Part shown: positions 1 to 8,023 of the stretch, one piece after another | Numbering within the stretch: the stretch's first letter is position 1 | Layout of the letters: each line of letters opens with the position of its first letter | DNA from: Candidatus Zipacnadia bacterium | GTDB lineage: Bacteria; Armatimonadota; Zipacnadia; JALGUG01 | Length of the DNA: 38,443 nt | Assembly: GCA_029820995.1 (NCBI GenBank) | Contig: JALGUG010000011.1 | Span: 1-38,443, forward strand | Reading direction: 5' to 3' | The notes under the pieces: model-generated | Seen by the model: only the letters and a program-made list of their open reading frames with translations | Databases searched by the model: none | What the model was told of the DNA's origin: nothing | Position numbers and translations under genes: made by a program

Positions 1-525
1 TTCTCGTACGGCTTGAAGGACCCGAGTAACATTCGCCTCAGCGCGCCGCTGCGCGGTGGCGGCCTGATGGACGTCGGCTGTTACTGTGTGAACTTCTCGC
101 GCCACATCGCGAGCGGCGAGCCGGTAGAGGTCTACGGCGCGGCCGTTGCTGGTGCGGAGAGCGGCGTGGACGAGAATTTCGCGGCGACGTTAGTCTTTCC
201 CGAGGGCGTACTGGCCCAATTTGACGTAGGCGTGCGGCATGCTGCCAGGTTTCATGCCGAGATCGTTGGGAGCGAGGGGCGGATCGAAGTGCCGGTCCCC
301 TGGAAGCCGGGGAAGGAGGCCGTGGTGCTTGTGCACCGCGCCGGCGAGACGATGGAGGAGAAGATCCGGGGAGGCAATCCCTACGTGCTCCAGGTGGAGC
401 ACTTCAGCGAGTGCGTCGCCGAGAATAAGCCGCCGCTGCTGACGCGCGAAGACAGCCTGGGGAACGTGGCGGCCATCGTCGCCCTGCAGCAATCGGCCCG
501 AGAGAAGAAGGCCGTGGTGCTGTGA
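1..525 (+). CDS. Gfo/Idh/MocA-family oxidoreductase, C-terminal part (5' truncated)
   Basis: The reading frame is open from base 1, so the gene begins before the window and only about 174 C-terminal residues are present. The segment GGGLMDVGCYCVNFSRHIASG is the conserved stretch that opens the substrate-binding/dimerisation domain of Gfo/Idh/MocA NAD(P)-dependent sugar oxidoreductases. It is followed by the expected alternating beta strands (FAATLVFPEGVLAQFDVGV, then EIVGSEGRIEVPVPW) and a final helix with EHFSECVAENKPPLLTREDSLGN. The Rossmann NAD-binding half is missing, so cofactor choice cannot be read and the substrate cannot be assigned. The next gene encodes a transaldolase, which fits a carbohydrate setting, but a separate promoter lies between them. 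Family call is firm; exact reaction unknown. Confidence 0.85.
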   Translation, partial: FSYGLKDPSNIRLSAPLRGGGLMDVGCYCVNFSRHIASGEPVEVYGAAVAGAESGVDENFAATLVFPEGVLAQFDVGVRHAARFHAEIVGSEGRIEVPVPWKPGKEAVVLVHRAGETMEEKIRGGNPYVLQVEHFSECVAENKPPLLTREDSLGNVAAIVALQQSAREKKAVVL

Positions 526-580
526 GGATTTGAGCGGGTATTCTGGCTCTGCACCATGGGGCTCTGGGTGTGGGGAGGAC

Positions 581-609
581 TTGTTTGGGACCCGGCGAAG
601 TGCTATGTT
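581..609 (+). promoter_or_regulatory. candidate sigma70-type promoter for the transaldolase gene
   Basis: TTGTTT at 581-586 and TATGTT at 604-609 are separated by 17 bases. Transcription would start near 616, leaving a leader of about 120 bases before the ATG at 739. This is a match by eye only; both hexamers deviate from consensus. Confidence 0.4.
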
Positions 610-671
610 ACTCGACGGTAATCATCGGATCTTGTGTAACCGCACAAGACACAGACAAGGCAGCACCAGTA

Positions 672-699
672 GGGCCCGGCAGCAGTCTCTGCTGGGCCC
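672..699 (+). other. GC-rich hairpin in the transaldolase leader
   Basis: CAGCAG (680-685) pairs with CTGCTG (689-694) around a TCT loop. GGG (672-674) and CC (676-677) can pair with GG (695-696) and CCC (697-699) to lengthen the stem, with small bulges at 675 and 678-679. No T-run follows, so it is not a standard terminator. It lies about 40 bases before the start codon and could be a leader structure or mRNA stabiliser. Function unknown. Confidence 0.35.
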
Positions 700-738
700 C
701 CAACTGCGTGTTGCAGTCCCAGGAGGGAGTTCTGTTCA

Positions 739-2160
739 ATGGCTGTGAGCAAAGAAGCGTTGGCCGCAGACGTGCGGCGGCTAGTATTTGAGACTGTGCC
801 GGCCAAGTTCTCGGAGGAAATGGCCGCGGCTCGCCAAGGGTGGAGTCAGGAGTACGCCGCGGGTAGCGACGAGGACCAAGAGGCAATCGCCGAGGCCCTG
901 GTCGAGGTGAGCGGCGACATCGTGTCATACCTACCGCGCTGGAATCTGCAGAATGGCGCGAAGCACAGCGACACGCTCTCCTGTGACGACTTGGTAAGCG
1001 AAGCCGCCAGGAATTGCGCGCTGCTGGAGGAGTGGGGGCGTGGCGAGCAAGCGGCCGAGGTGAACAGGGTCCGCGGCGAGGTGCTGACCAGCAATCTGGT
1101 GGCGTTATCCGAGCTGAGTGATACGGGGAAGCTGAACGTGCGGTGGGGTAACGATTACGCCTCCGGCCTGAAGGCGGCCATGCGCAAGGGCGCAGTGCTG
1201 GTGACGACCAACCCGCAGCTTGTCAACGTGGCTCGAGAGGAGGCGCCGGAAGTCTGGGAACCGGTGAAGGCTAAGCTGAAGGCGGAGCACCCGGACTACA
1301 GCGCACTGGAGCTGGCGAGCGCGATGACCATGCAAGTAGTAGCAGAGAACGCTCGGCTGATGCGGCCGATCTGGAACATTGCCGACGGGCACCTGGGCTA
1401 CGTGAGCCTGCAGCTCAACCCGAAGAACTCGAAGGATGCCGACGCAATGGTCGAGCAGGCGGAATGGATCTTCGGCCAAATCGGCGACCTGCTGGGCGGG
1501 ACGCCGAACATCGTGTTCAAGGTGCCGGGGACCAAGGCGGGCCTGGACGCAGCGGCCAGGCTGACGAGCCAGGCCATGGGTGTGAACATTACGGTAAACT
1601 ACTCGCTGCCGCAGCAGATCGCCTTTGCAGAGGTGATCGAGAAGAACAGCACAGCGAAGGTATCGTTTCGCACCCAGATGGACGGACGGGTGGACGATCC
1701 GATCGGTGAAGAGCTGGAAAAACTGGGTGTGCCCGACGCAATGGAGCTGAAGAAGTGGGCCACCCGGGCGATGCGGGCACGGGAGTTTGAGCTGCTACTG
1801 CTGCCCGAATCCCAAGGTGGCCGGGGCTACAAGAAGAGCTTTCCGCTAGGCGCCTCGGGCCGGGGCCCACATAACATCCTGTGGTCGCTGTGGAACGGGC
1901 CGGTGACTGAGTTCATCACGGTGTTCCCAAACCGACGGGAGGAGTTCGATGCGATACCGCGCGAGTTGCGGGCCGACGCGCTCAGCGATCCGGTACCCGA
2001 CGGCATTATTGACAAGCTGAGCAAGAGCGAGCTGTTCCGAAAGATGTACGAGCCCGACGGCATGACGCCGGACGAGTTTGACGACTACCTGCCGTGCGTG
2101 CGGACGCTGAAGCAGTTCAGCGACTCGTTCGACGATTTCGTGGCGTGGCTATCGAAGTGA
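739..2160 (+). CDS. transaldolase-family protein
   Basis: A 473-residue TIM-barrel protein. GAVLVTTNPQLVNVA (about 151-165) corresponds to the strand with the TTNP motif of transaldolases. YVSLQLNPKNSKDADAMVEQAEWI is the conserved second strand. NIVFKVPGTKAGLDAA carries Lys261, the expected Schiff-base lysine, and is followed by the GVNITVNYSLPQQIAFAEV strand and helix. The usual role is reversible transfer of a three-carbon dihydroxyacetone unit in the non-oxidative pentose phosphate pathway, in the cytosol. At 473 residues it is longer than the roughly 220-residue (TalC) and 320-380-residue (TalA/B, Tal) classes, with about 150 residues before the first barrel motif. It may therefore belong to a distinct transaldolase-like subfamily. 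The ATG at 739 has AGGAGGG (720-726) as ribosome binding site. A promoter lies upstream and a strong terminator downstream, so the gene is probably monocistronic. Confidence 0.8.
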   Translation: MAVSKEALAADVRRLVFETVPAKFSEEMAAARQGWSQEYAAGSDEDQEAIAEALVEVSGDIVSYLPRWNLQNGAKHSDTLSCDDLVSEAARNCALLEEWGRGEQAAEVNRVRGEVLTSNLVALSELSDTGKLNVRWGNDYASGLKAAMRKGAVLVTTNPQLVNVAREEAPEVWEPVKAKLKAEHPDYSALELASAMTMQVVAENARLMRPIWNIADGHLGYVSLQLNPKNSKDADAMVEQAEWIFGQIGDLLGGTPNIVFKVPGTKAGLDAAARLTSQAMGVNITVNYSLPQQIAFAEVIEKNSTAKVSFRTQMDGRVDDPIGEELEKLGVPDAMELKKWATRAMRAREFELLLLPESQGGRGYKKSFPLGASGRGPHNILWSLWNGPVTEFITVFPNRREEFDAIPRELRADALSDPVPDGIIDKLSKSELFRKMYEPDGMTPDEFDDYLPCVRTLKQFSDSFDDFVAWLSK

Positions 2161-2190
2161 CCCGTCCGTGTTGCAGTGACGAGAAATCAC

Positions 2191-2217
2191 GGGCCGACCG
2201 GGAGGTCGGCCCTGTTT
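2191..2217 (+). terminator. intrinsic terminator after the transaldolase gene
   Basis: Perfect 9-bp stem GGGCCGACC (2191-2199) / GGTCGGCCC (2204-2212) with a GGGA loop, followed by TGTTT. It lies 30 bases after the stop codon and between two convergent genes. The remaining bases up to 2372 show no further gene or signal. Confidence 0.75.
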
Positions 2218-2372
2218 CATGCACCGGGGTGACAGGCACGAGGCGCCAGTGGATACTCCGCGGCGCTGTTCCCAAGATGCTGGCCGCTCGAGCCGGTCCC
2301 ACAGAACTGCCTACGGGCCGGATACTCCGAGCCGCGCAGCGAGTGCACGGCTCTCGTATGCGGCCCCTCCGC

Positions 2373-3197
2373 TCAGGGGGCGTCCGCCGCGCACCACTGC
2401 ACAGTGCGGCGCACACTGGCTTCGAAGGTGGGGTCATCCTGGCCAGCACGCTCAAAGGCCAGGGTGCCCGAGTACTCGCTGGCACGGATGAGCTGAAGGA
2501 TCTCCTCGTGACGGACTGAACCGGCGCCAAGCAACGTCGCCCGGGCCCGCGGCGTATCGTTCTCAAGCCACCGACGACCATAGTCCTTGATGTGGAAGTG
2601 CACTGTGTGTGGTAGGATCCGGCGGACCGCCTCCACCTCGTCTTGAGACCAGAGGTAAAAGTTTCCCGTATCCGCTGCAAGCTTGAGCTTCGGTGAGGCG
2701 ACAGCTTCGTAGACCTCGAGCATCTGGTCGGCGGAGTGCATCAGAGCGCCGGCGTTCTCGATGATCAGCGTAACAGGCGCATCGGCAAGGGCGTCCAGGG
2801 CCTCGGCCAGGCGACGCTTGTACCGCTGGAGATTGTCGGCACCGGAGTAGGCATGTTGGCTGCCGTGAGTGAACAGCAGGGGCGAGCCGAGCGTGAGCGC
2901 CGTCTCGGCCGCCCGCGGGAACTTGTCCAGTTCGGCGACGGCTGTGGCAGGTTCAGCGGTGATGAGGTCAGCTTGAACGTAGAAGCAGGCGATCTCGAGC
3001 CCGTGGGCGTTTGCGTGCTGACGGAGCGTTTCGGCACCGACGGCATCCACGAAGGGCTGGAAGACGTCGAGCGTCTGCAGACCCCAAGAGCGCAGCAAGG
3101 CCAGATAGCCGTCGAGGTCGAGCGGCTTGCCTTGCCAGGTCTCGAGAAGGCCCGAGGTCATAAGTCCCGGACGGAGTCTCTGAGCTGTGTTGGGCAT
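2373..3197 (-). CDS. sugar phosphate isomerase/epimerase-like (xylose isomerase-like TIM barrel)
   Basis: A 274-residue protein of the AP-endonuclease-2/xylose-isomerase-like barrel family. Four metal-binding positions can be picked out in the expected order: Glu147 (TLIIENAG), Asp176 (LAADTGNF), His202 (VHFHIKDY) and Glu249 (TLAFERAG). This pattern matches sugar phosphate isomerases, tagatose-3-epimerase-like enzymes and hydroxypyruvate-isomerase-like proteins. The fold and metal site are well supported; the substrate is not. The ATG at 3197 is preceded on the minus strand by a GGGAG ribosome binding site. It is convergent with the transaldolase gene and 321 bases from the pseudopilin genes, so it probably has its own promoter. 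No signal peptide; cytosolic. Confidence 0.82.
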   Translation of the reverse strand: MPNTAQRLRPGLMTSGLLETWQGKPLDLDGYLALLRSWGLQTLDVFQPFVDAVGAETLRQHANAHGLEIACFYVQADLITAEPATAVAELDKFPRAAETALTLGSPLLFTHGSQHAYSGADNLQRYKRRLAEALDALADAPVTLIIENAGALMHSADQMLEVYEAVASPKLKLAADTGNFYLWSQDEVEAVRRILPHTVHFHIKDYGRRWLENDTPRARATLLGAGSVRHEEILQLIRASEYSGTLAFERAGQDDPTFEASVRRTVQWCAADAP

Positions 3198-3518
3198 GGA
3201 CCTGCTCCCACACGGATGATTTGCGTCTGGCCGATGATGGTTCGCGTTCCGAGGCCAATCATCCTTCAGGCGGCTTCACCGGCCGCCATGTTGCAGTGGG
3301 ATCGAGACCTCAGCCTGGGACGCAGGCTCACACGTGGCTGCAGCTACGGAACGCAGCACTGTCCAAGAGTCGGCGTGAATTGACACGGCAGAGGCGACGG
3401 ATTCGGGAGACGCGAAGCCATGGGGGCTGACAACGTACTACGGCGTCATTGGGGGCTCCAATCTCAATCCAGGACACTCGGGTCACTGCGTAACAGGATT
3501 GTGCATGGCCCGCGCGCC
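3198..3518 (-). other. intergenic stretch of 321 bases, leader of the isomerase gene
   Basis: No convincing ORF or promoter hexamers were found. Near the isomerase start lies a two-part inverted repeat: GGATGAT (3214-3220) with ATCATCC (3258-3264), and inside it TGGCC (3228-3232) with GGCCA (3253-3257). Close by is a hairpin GGCGGC (3269-3274) / GCCGCC (3282-3287). These could form a structured 5' leader or an operator. No family match is recognised. Confidence 0.3.
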
Positions 3519-4208
3519 TTACCATGACTTCCAGTAGTCACAGCCGGTCTTGACTTTCGGGTCACTGGCAGACAAGGCTGCGACGTGGCCGTCGGCCCAC
3601 AGGACGTTGAAGAAGCCATTGTGTCGGTTGGGGATCATGTTAACGGCATCGCGTGCAGTGCATTTGGGCGGGAAGGAGGCGAAGTAGCCCCAGGTGGGAC
3701 GGGTGACAGAGAAATGCTTCATCTCGGCGACCAGGATCTTGCTGGAGGGCCGGGCGACCTGAGTCGTTGGCCGGCGGCTGAGCTGATTGTTCAGGCCGTA
3801 GTGGGCATAGAACAGTGCCCAGAAGTGATTGTTGGCCTGCCATTCTTGTTCAGAGTACTGGTGTCGGTCCGGGGGGCCCTGGGTGGGACAGACGAACTGC
3901 TGGGGCAGCAGGCCATAACCGGCCACCAGGTGCTGCGACCAGAGTGACGCGGAAACAGGGGCATTCGAGACCCAGCAGGGGGGGTAGTAGTCGTCATAAT
4001 CCGCTACGTACAGGGCCAGGGCGTCGCCGATCTGCTTCAGATTGGCCGCGCAGGTGAGACGTCGGCCACGCTCGCGGGCTGTGGCGAAGACCGGGAAGAG
4101 AATGGCGGCTAATATCGCCACAATAGCAATGACGATTAGCAGTTCAACCAGCGTGAAGGCTCCGACCGCGAGCAGGCCTTGCCGGCGGCAATTGATCTTC
4201 CGAGACAT
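3519..4208 (-). CDS. type II secretion/pilin-like prepilin with H-X9-DG motif (second of pair)
   Basis: The 229-residue protein begins [11 protein letters not shown] and then has a prepilin segment, [21 protein letters not shown], a type IV pilin/pseudopilin N-terminal methylation and membrane helix. Ala, not Gly, precedes the Phe at the presumed prepilin peptidase site. The helix is followed by [27 protein letters not shown], and near the end [14 protein letters not shown] gives the H-X9-DG motif. Such proteins are greatly expanded in Armatimonadota and Planctomycetes; their role there is poorly known and they may be minor pilins or secreted surface proteins. The reading frame extends upstream of 4208, but the start chosen lies 1 base after the stop of the preceding pseudopilin gene and has a GGGAG site, so translation is probably coupled. 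Exported to the inner membrane. Confidence 0.85.
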   Translation of the reverse strand: MSRKINCRRQGLLAVGAFTLVELLIVIAIVAILAAILFPVFATARERGRRLTCAANLKQIGDALALYVADYDDYYPPCWVSNAPVSASLWSQHLVAGYGLLPQQFVCPTQGPPDRHQYSEQEWQANNHFWALFYAHYGLNNQLSRRPTTQVARPSSKILVAEMKHFSVTRPTWGYFASFPPKCTARDAVNMIPNRHNGFFNVLWADGHVAALSASDPKVKTGCDYWKSW

Positions 4209-4209
4209 G

Positions 4210-4947
4210 TCACTCGCTCCCGGAGTTCGTGGGAAGGCGGTGCCAAGGATCAATGGGCGTCCAGGTTGAGACGTCGACCCAGGACTTGTGTTGCGCCCAG
4301 ATGCTTGCGACGTCCACACTCTTGACGTGGCCGTCGGTCCAGAGCACATTACAGAGACCAGTGTGGCGGTCGGCGATGGTCCACCGGCCCCAGAACCAGG
4401 CAGAGCGCGTGGCAACATCCAACTCCGGGCCGGCTTCATAGCTCCACCCGTCCATCACGCAAATGAGGCCCTCCGTGCGAGCGGTGCGCTCACAGTCGAG
4501 GCCGCGGTTCCAGGCATACGAGTTCTGAGCCCCCCGAACCCATGGCGCGGGGTCGTCGAAGTCAGTGCGCCCGTACGCGGCCATGCACCGCTCAGGGCAC
4601 AGGAAGACGCCCTTGCAGCGCAGGTATGGGAAGATCACCTCAGCCCAGAAGGTCTTGCGCGGTGCGTTCCGGCAATAGGGACGGCAATTGGGGCCCGGGT
4701 ACATGAAGTCGGCGGCCGGCCAACGCTCATCCCAGTCTTCGGCGTACATGCGAGTGGCGATCCCAATCTGACGCAGGTTTGACGTGCACGTGGCCTGCTT
4801 GGCCTTGGCCTTCGCCGTGACTAGGCAGGGCATGAGTATGGCGACGAGGATGGTACAGATGGCGATGACCGTCATCATCTCAACGAGTGTGAAGCCGGAG
4901 AGCGTGCTCTTCGGCGTGGAGAAGCCCGTTGCTGTCGCTGGACGCAT
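4210..4947 (-). CDS. type II secretion/pilin-like prepilin with H-X9-DG motif (first of pair)
   Basis: A 245-residue protein with a short basic leader and then the canonical [21 protein letters not shown] prepilin site and membrane helix. Next comes [22 protein letters not shown], and near the C-terminus [14 protein letters not shown], an H-X9-DG motif. It is the paralogue and upstream partner of the gene at 3519-4208 and shares a transcript with it. At least ten cysteines (for example [20 protein letters not shown]) suggest disulfides in the exported globular part. A minus-strand promoter lies about 70 bases upstream. Assignment to the family is secure; whether it is a structural pseudopilin or a specialised surface protein cannot be told. 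Confidence 0.85.
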   Translation of the reverse strand: MRPATATGFSTPKSTLSGFTLVEMMTVIAICTILVAILMPCLVTAKAKAKQATCTSNLRQIGIATRMYAEDWDERWPAADFMYPGPNCRPYCRNAPRKTFWAEVIFPYLRCKGVFLCPERCMAAYGRTDFDDPAPWVRGAQNSYAWNRGLDCERTARTEGLICVMDGWSYEAGPELDVATRSAWFWGRWTIADRHTGLCNVLWTDGHVKSVDVASIWAQHKSWVDVSTWTPIDPWHRLPTNSGSE

Positions 4948-5357
4948 CGTCCCCCACTTCCCTGCAGTGGCGCTCGCCGAGGTCTTTGAGTACGGCCTCT
5001 TTGGTCCGCAAGATGATATACCACAAGTTGCCCAATTGTTAACTGGAGAAAAGGGCTGACCGAGCCAGAAGTCGCGCCAGGGTCGGCGTGCTTTCTTCTG
5101 GGATCCATTTGTCCGTAGCCACGGCGTCCCCCGGCAGGGGCGACGTATTCGCCGCTGTCACGCGCGCAGGTCGCCCGACGGGGGCTGGTTCGCGGGCGGT
5201 GTGAGAGGGCAAGAGGGCCCGAGCATGGTCCAGATGCAACATTTCTGTGTGAGAACTGCTTCATATCCGCTACATTTGCCTGCCTCGGTGAACTCCGGGC
5301 ACCGTTCGTGGCAAGAGAAGGACAGCAGGGAAGTGGAGTGCTCGGGGGGTAGGCGCC
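4948..5357. other. divergent intergenic region between pseudopilins and the DUF4388 gene
   Basis: 410 bases with no supported gene. The left part holds the minus-strand promoter for the pseudopilin pair (5015-5042). In the right part I found no good plus-strand promoter hexamers and no clear hairpin; it is presumably the leader and promoter region of the gene at 5358. Confidence 0.4.
5015..5042 (-). promoter_or_regulatory. candidate promoter of the pseudopilin pair
   Basis: Read on the minus strand, TTAACA (5042-5037), a 16-base spacer, then TATATC (5020-5015). It is the most AT-rich spot of the region and points at the pseudopilin start at 4947. Confidence 0.5.
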
Positions 5358-6413
5358 ATGCAGTTGCGAGGCGATATCGCAGAATACAGCTTGCCGGAGT
5401 TGTTCGCTCATCTGGCTGTCGCGGAGGCGAGCGGTACTCTGAGAGTGTGGGGGCATGGCTCTTGCGCCAGCGTGGTCTTCCGACGCGGGCGAGTTCATCA
5501 CGCTTCGCTTGCCGAGGAGAGGCCAACAAAGCGCTCCTCGAGTGATGCGACCAGGAGTCAACAGGCAGAGCATCGAGTAACCGGCCTACGAGCCCTGGCA
5601 GTGATTTTCAAGTGGCGCGAAGGCACGTTCGAGCTTAGCTCACGGGTGGGCTCGCGCTCTCTCAAGGCGAGCGTGGGGATTGAGGTCCCAGAGCTGTTTC
5701 GCAGGCTGGTCAGTCGTCAGCCGGACCTGGCAGCCGCGATTTGGCCGCTCCCCCCTCCGGACGTCGAACTGCGTCCGGTGAGCCTTGAGAACGGCCGGTC
5801 CACGAAGCGGCTGACTACCGGGGAACTGGCGCTCCTGTCGGAGCTTGCGGAGGGCCGAACTCTGACGGATCTGACCGGACGGTCGCTGAGCGATGCGCTG
5901 GAGAACGTGCGGAACCTACGGGGTCTTCTGGCGGAGGGCGTAGTGTCGTACGCGGGCCGGGACGTTAGGGGCATGCGGTTGTTGAAGGCGTGTCTGAAGG
6001 CCTTCATCCGAGAGAGTAAGGCCCAATGGATTACGACGGCGACATTGGACGGTCTGATCCTCGTTGAGGACGGGGACCCGCCCGGCTGCCCCTCCAGCGA
6101 GATCACGGCGCTGGCCGCGGGAGCCGCCAGAGTGTGCGGGCGGATGTCGGCGCTGATCAATCAACCGGATGAGGTTCGCCTTGTGATTGACAGCGGAGGG
6201 TCGTCCGTTCTCGTCCAGCAAGAGGGGGGCGGCCTGATCGTCGTGTTGTTCTCCTCGAAGGTGCCTTTGGGCGTGGTGCGCGTATACCTGAAGGACCTAT
6301 TGCAGCTCTGCGGCGGTTGCCTCGAGCAGCTAGTGAGAGACGCTTGGCTGGTGCGCAGGCAGCCTGTTGCTGCTGTGGAGCCGCTGTCAGTCGAACTGGA
6401 TGCAGCAGGTTAG
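5358..6413 (+). CDS. DUF4388 (PatA N-terminal-like) protein with C-terminal roadblock/LC7-like domain
   Basis: 351 residues. The N-terminal MQLRGDIAEYSLPELFAHLAVAEASGTLRV with VVFRRGRVHHAS and, later, FKWREGTFEL is the pattern of DUF4388/PatA-N domains, found in bacterial signalling proteins next to receiver domains. Residues about 215-320 (ITTATLDGLILVEDG, EVRLVIDSGGSSVLVQQEGGGLIVVLFS, VRVYLKDLL) look like a roadblock/LC7 fold, the partner of small Ras-like GTPases of the MglA type. No signal peptide or membrane segment. No MglA-like gene is in the window. It probably acts as a cytosolic adaptor in polarity, motility or regulation; this is inferred from families only. The start ATG has a modest purine-rich site (GTAGG). 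Confidence 0.7.
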   Translation: MQLRGDIAEYSLPELFAHLAVAEASGTLRVWGHGSCASVVFRRGRVHHASLAEERPTKRSSSDATRSQQAEHRVTGLRALAVIFKWREGTFELSSRVGSRSLKASVGIEVPELFRRLVSRQPDLAAAIWPLPPPDVELRPVSLENGRSTKRLTTGELALLSELAEGRTLTDLTGRSLSDALENVRNLRGLLAEGVVSYAGRDVRGMRLLKACLKAFIRESKAQWITTATLDGLILVEDGDPPGCPSSEITALAAGAARVCGRMSALINQPDEVRLVIDSGGSSVLVQQEGGGLIVVLFSSKVPLGVVRVYLKDLLQLCGGCLEQLVRDAWLVRRQPVAAVEPLSVELDAAG

Positions 6414-6444
6414 TCGGCGCGCTCGGGAAAGGGTATGCGTTTTC

Positions 6445-6472
6445 AGGCCCGGCCCAAGCAGGGGTCGGGCCT
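6445..6472 (+). terminator. hairpin after the DUF4388 gene, possible terminator
   Basis: AGGCCCG (6445-6451) pairs with CGGGCCT (6466-6472), and CCC/GGG can extend the stem inside. It lies 30 bases after the stop codon but has no T-tract, so termination strength is uncertain. Confidence 0.4.
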
Positions 6473-6556
6473 CATCGTGCCGTAATAGCCCCCGTACACA
6501 CGCCGTGAACTGGCACGCAGTGGGTGAACCGATCCGCGGGTTGTGGAGGAATCGGA

Positions 6557-7996
6557 ATGCGCCTGACATGCCCTGATCTCTTCTCGGAGAACGACCTGGA
6601 CGTGCTGGAGAACGCAGTACGGCGGGCACTGTCGGAAGTCGGCGTAAAGGTAGTCTCGGCTGACGTTCTGGCTCGACTCAGTGAGCGCGGGGCGGAGGTG
6701 GACGAGGCCAGTCAGACGGCACGCTTTCCGGCGGAATTGGTGGAGGCATTGGTGGCTGCTCAGAAGGCAGCACAGAGCGCCGAGACGGTGCCGGTCTCGA
6801 CGGCGACCGAGTTCTCGGCAGGCATCGGGTACGAGATCACGCCCTTGTTCTATGACGACGACCGCCGACGCGCGCGTCCAGGCACGCGGGAAGACTTGAT
6901 CGCCATGATCAAGTTGGGACACGCTCTGCCGGAGGTCACTACGGTGAGCTGTCCGGTGCTGATGCACGAAGTGGACCCACGTGTTGAGGCGATCGAAGCG
7001 TTCGTTCTGATGCTCGAATACAGCGACAAACCGATCTCCGCAGTCTCGATTCTGCCGGAGCACAATCGGTACTTCGCAGAACTGGGAGACATCGCCACCG
7101 GCAAGAACAACGATCCGCCGCGGTTCATCGGAACCGGGGGCTTCATGACCTCGCCGCTGTGCTTCGGGAGCCGGCTCGCGGATTTGGTGCTGGAGGGTGG
7201 TCGGTATGGAGTCAAGAGCGTGGGGATCGGGACGATGGCGACGGGAGGCCTGAATGCGCCGGCGACCATTGCGGGGTGCATTGTGGTCGGCGCGGCGGAA
7301 ATCTTGGGTGGGTGGCTCTGCGTGCAGGCGGGCAATCCTCATGCCGAGCAATTCAGGGGAGGGACGGCCTGTGGCGTGGGGGACATGAGGACCGCGCGGG
7401 GGTGCTACGGCCGTCCCGAGGCCCTGCTGACGGACGTGGGCATTGTGGAACTGTTCGGGCGTCGGCTGGGTGGGCACGTCAGCATCTCGGGGCCGGGCTA
7501 CATTGACGCGCGCGTGCCGGGCCTGCAAGTGACGTATGAGAAGATGGCTAAGGGGTGCTTCATTGCGGCGGCGACGGGCCGGCCGGCGCGCGCGGGCAAC
7601 CCAGGGCTGCTGGACGCGGGCCGGGTGTTCTCGCCGACGCAGTACATGTTGGACCTGGAGTGCAATCGCGGCCTGCACCGCATCGAGGAGCCGATTGAGA
7701 TTACAGAGGAAGCCGTGGGCCTGGAGGTCATCGCAGCCGTTGGGCCGGGAGAAGGCAAGTCATACCTGGATACGGACCACACGTTCGCTCACTTCCGCGA
7801 GCTGTGGAGCCCGACGCTGTTTGACTACGCGGTTGCCGGGCCGGGAGAAGGACCGGACGAGGAGAAGGTCCTCGAGCGAGCGCGCCGAGCGTGGCGAGAA
7901 GCAGTGGACTCGTATGAGCACCCCGATATTTCGGAGGACAAAGTGCGTGCGGCGCGAGAGGTTCTGGAGCGCGCGCGGAAGGACCTGCTGGCGTAG
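6557..7996 (+). CDS. trimethylamine methyltransferase (MttB)-family protein, non-pyrrolysine type
   Basis: 479 residues from the ATG at 6557, chosen because GGAGGA (6545-6550) lies 6 bases before it; an open extension to 6524 lacks such a site. The protein carries the MttB family core: GTGGFMTSPLCFGSRLADLVLEGGRYG, GGLNAPATIAGCIVVGAAEILGGWLCVQAGNPHAEQFRGG and a C-terminal VGPGEGKSYLDTDHTFAHFRELWSPTLFDY. Family members move a methyl group from a quaternary or tertiary amine to a corrinoid protein. There is no in-frame amber codon, so this is a non-Pyl member like the glycine betaine, carnitine or proline betaine demethylases. Its substrate cannot be predicted. No corrinoid protein or activating RamA gene is adjacent. 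A UroD-fold protein with a zinc-type HxCG motif lies 1 kb downstream on the other strand and could be a methyl-accepting partner (inference). Confidence 0.85.
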   Translation: MRLTCPDLFSENDLDVLENAVRRALSEVGVKVVSADVLARLSERGAEVDEASQTARFPAELVEALVAAQKAAQSAETVPVSTATEFSAGIGYEITPLFYDDDRRRARPGTREDLIAMIKLGHALPEVTTVSCPVLMHEVDPRVEAIEAFVLMLEYSDKPISAVSILPEHNRYFAELGDIATGKNNDPPRFIGTGGFMTSPLCFGSRLADLVLEGGRYGVKSVGIGTMATGGLNAPATIAGCIVVGAAEILGGWLCVQAGNPHAEQFRGGTACGVGDMRTARGCYGRPEALLTDVGIVELFGRRLGGHVSISGPGYIDARVPGLQVTYEKMAKGCFIAAATGRPARAGNPGLLDAGRVFSPTQYMLDLECNRGLHRIEEPIEITEEAVGLEVIAAVGPGEGKSYLDTDHTFAHFRELWSPTLFDYAVAGPGEGPDEEKVLERARRAWREAVDSYEHPDISEDKVRAAREVLERARKDLLA

Positions 7997-8023
7997 GTCG
8001 CGGATGAATGCGCTCCTCAGGCT

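Noticed and set aside
2117-2680. Minus-strand open frame of 187 codons across the transaldolase end
   Set aside because: It runs across a terminator and two real genes in another frame and has no family signal.
6414-6556. Cobalamin riboswitch upstream of the MttB-like gene
   Set aside because: I looked for the conserved B12 box and found only a partial match on the opposite strand; the leader holds a simple hairpin.
6443-7678. Minus-strand open frame of 411 codons opposite the MttB-like gene
   Set aside because: No family signal and no ribosome site, and the plus-strand gene has clear family motifs. It is a frame shadow.
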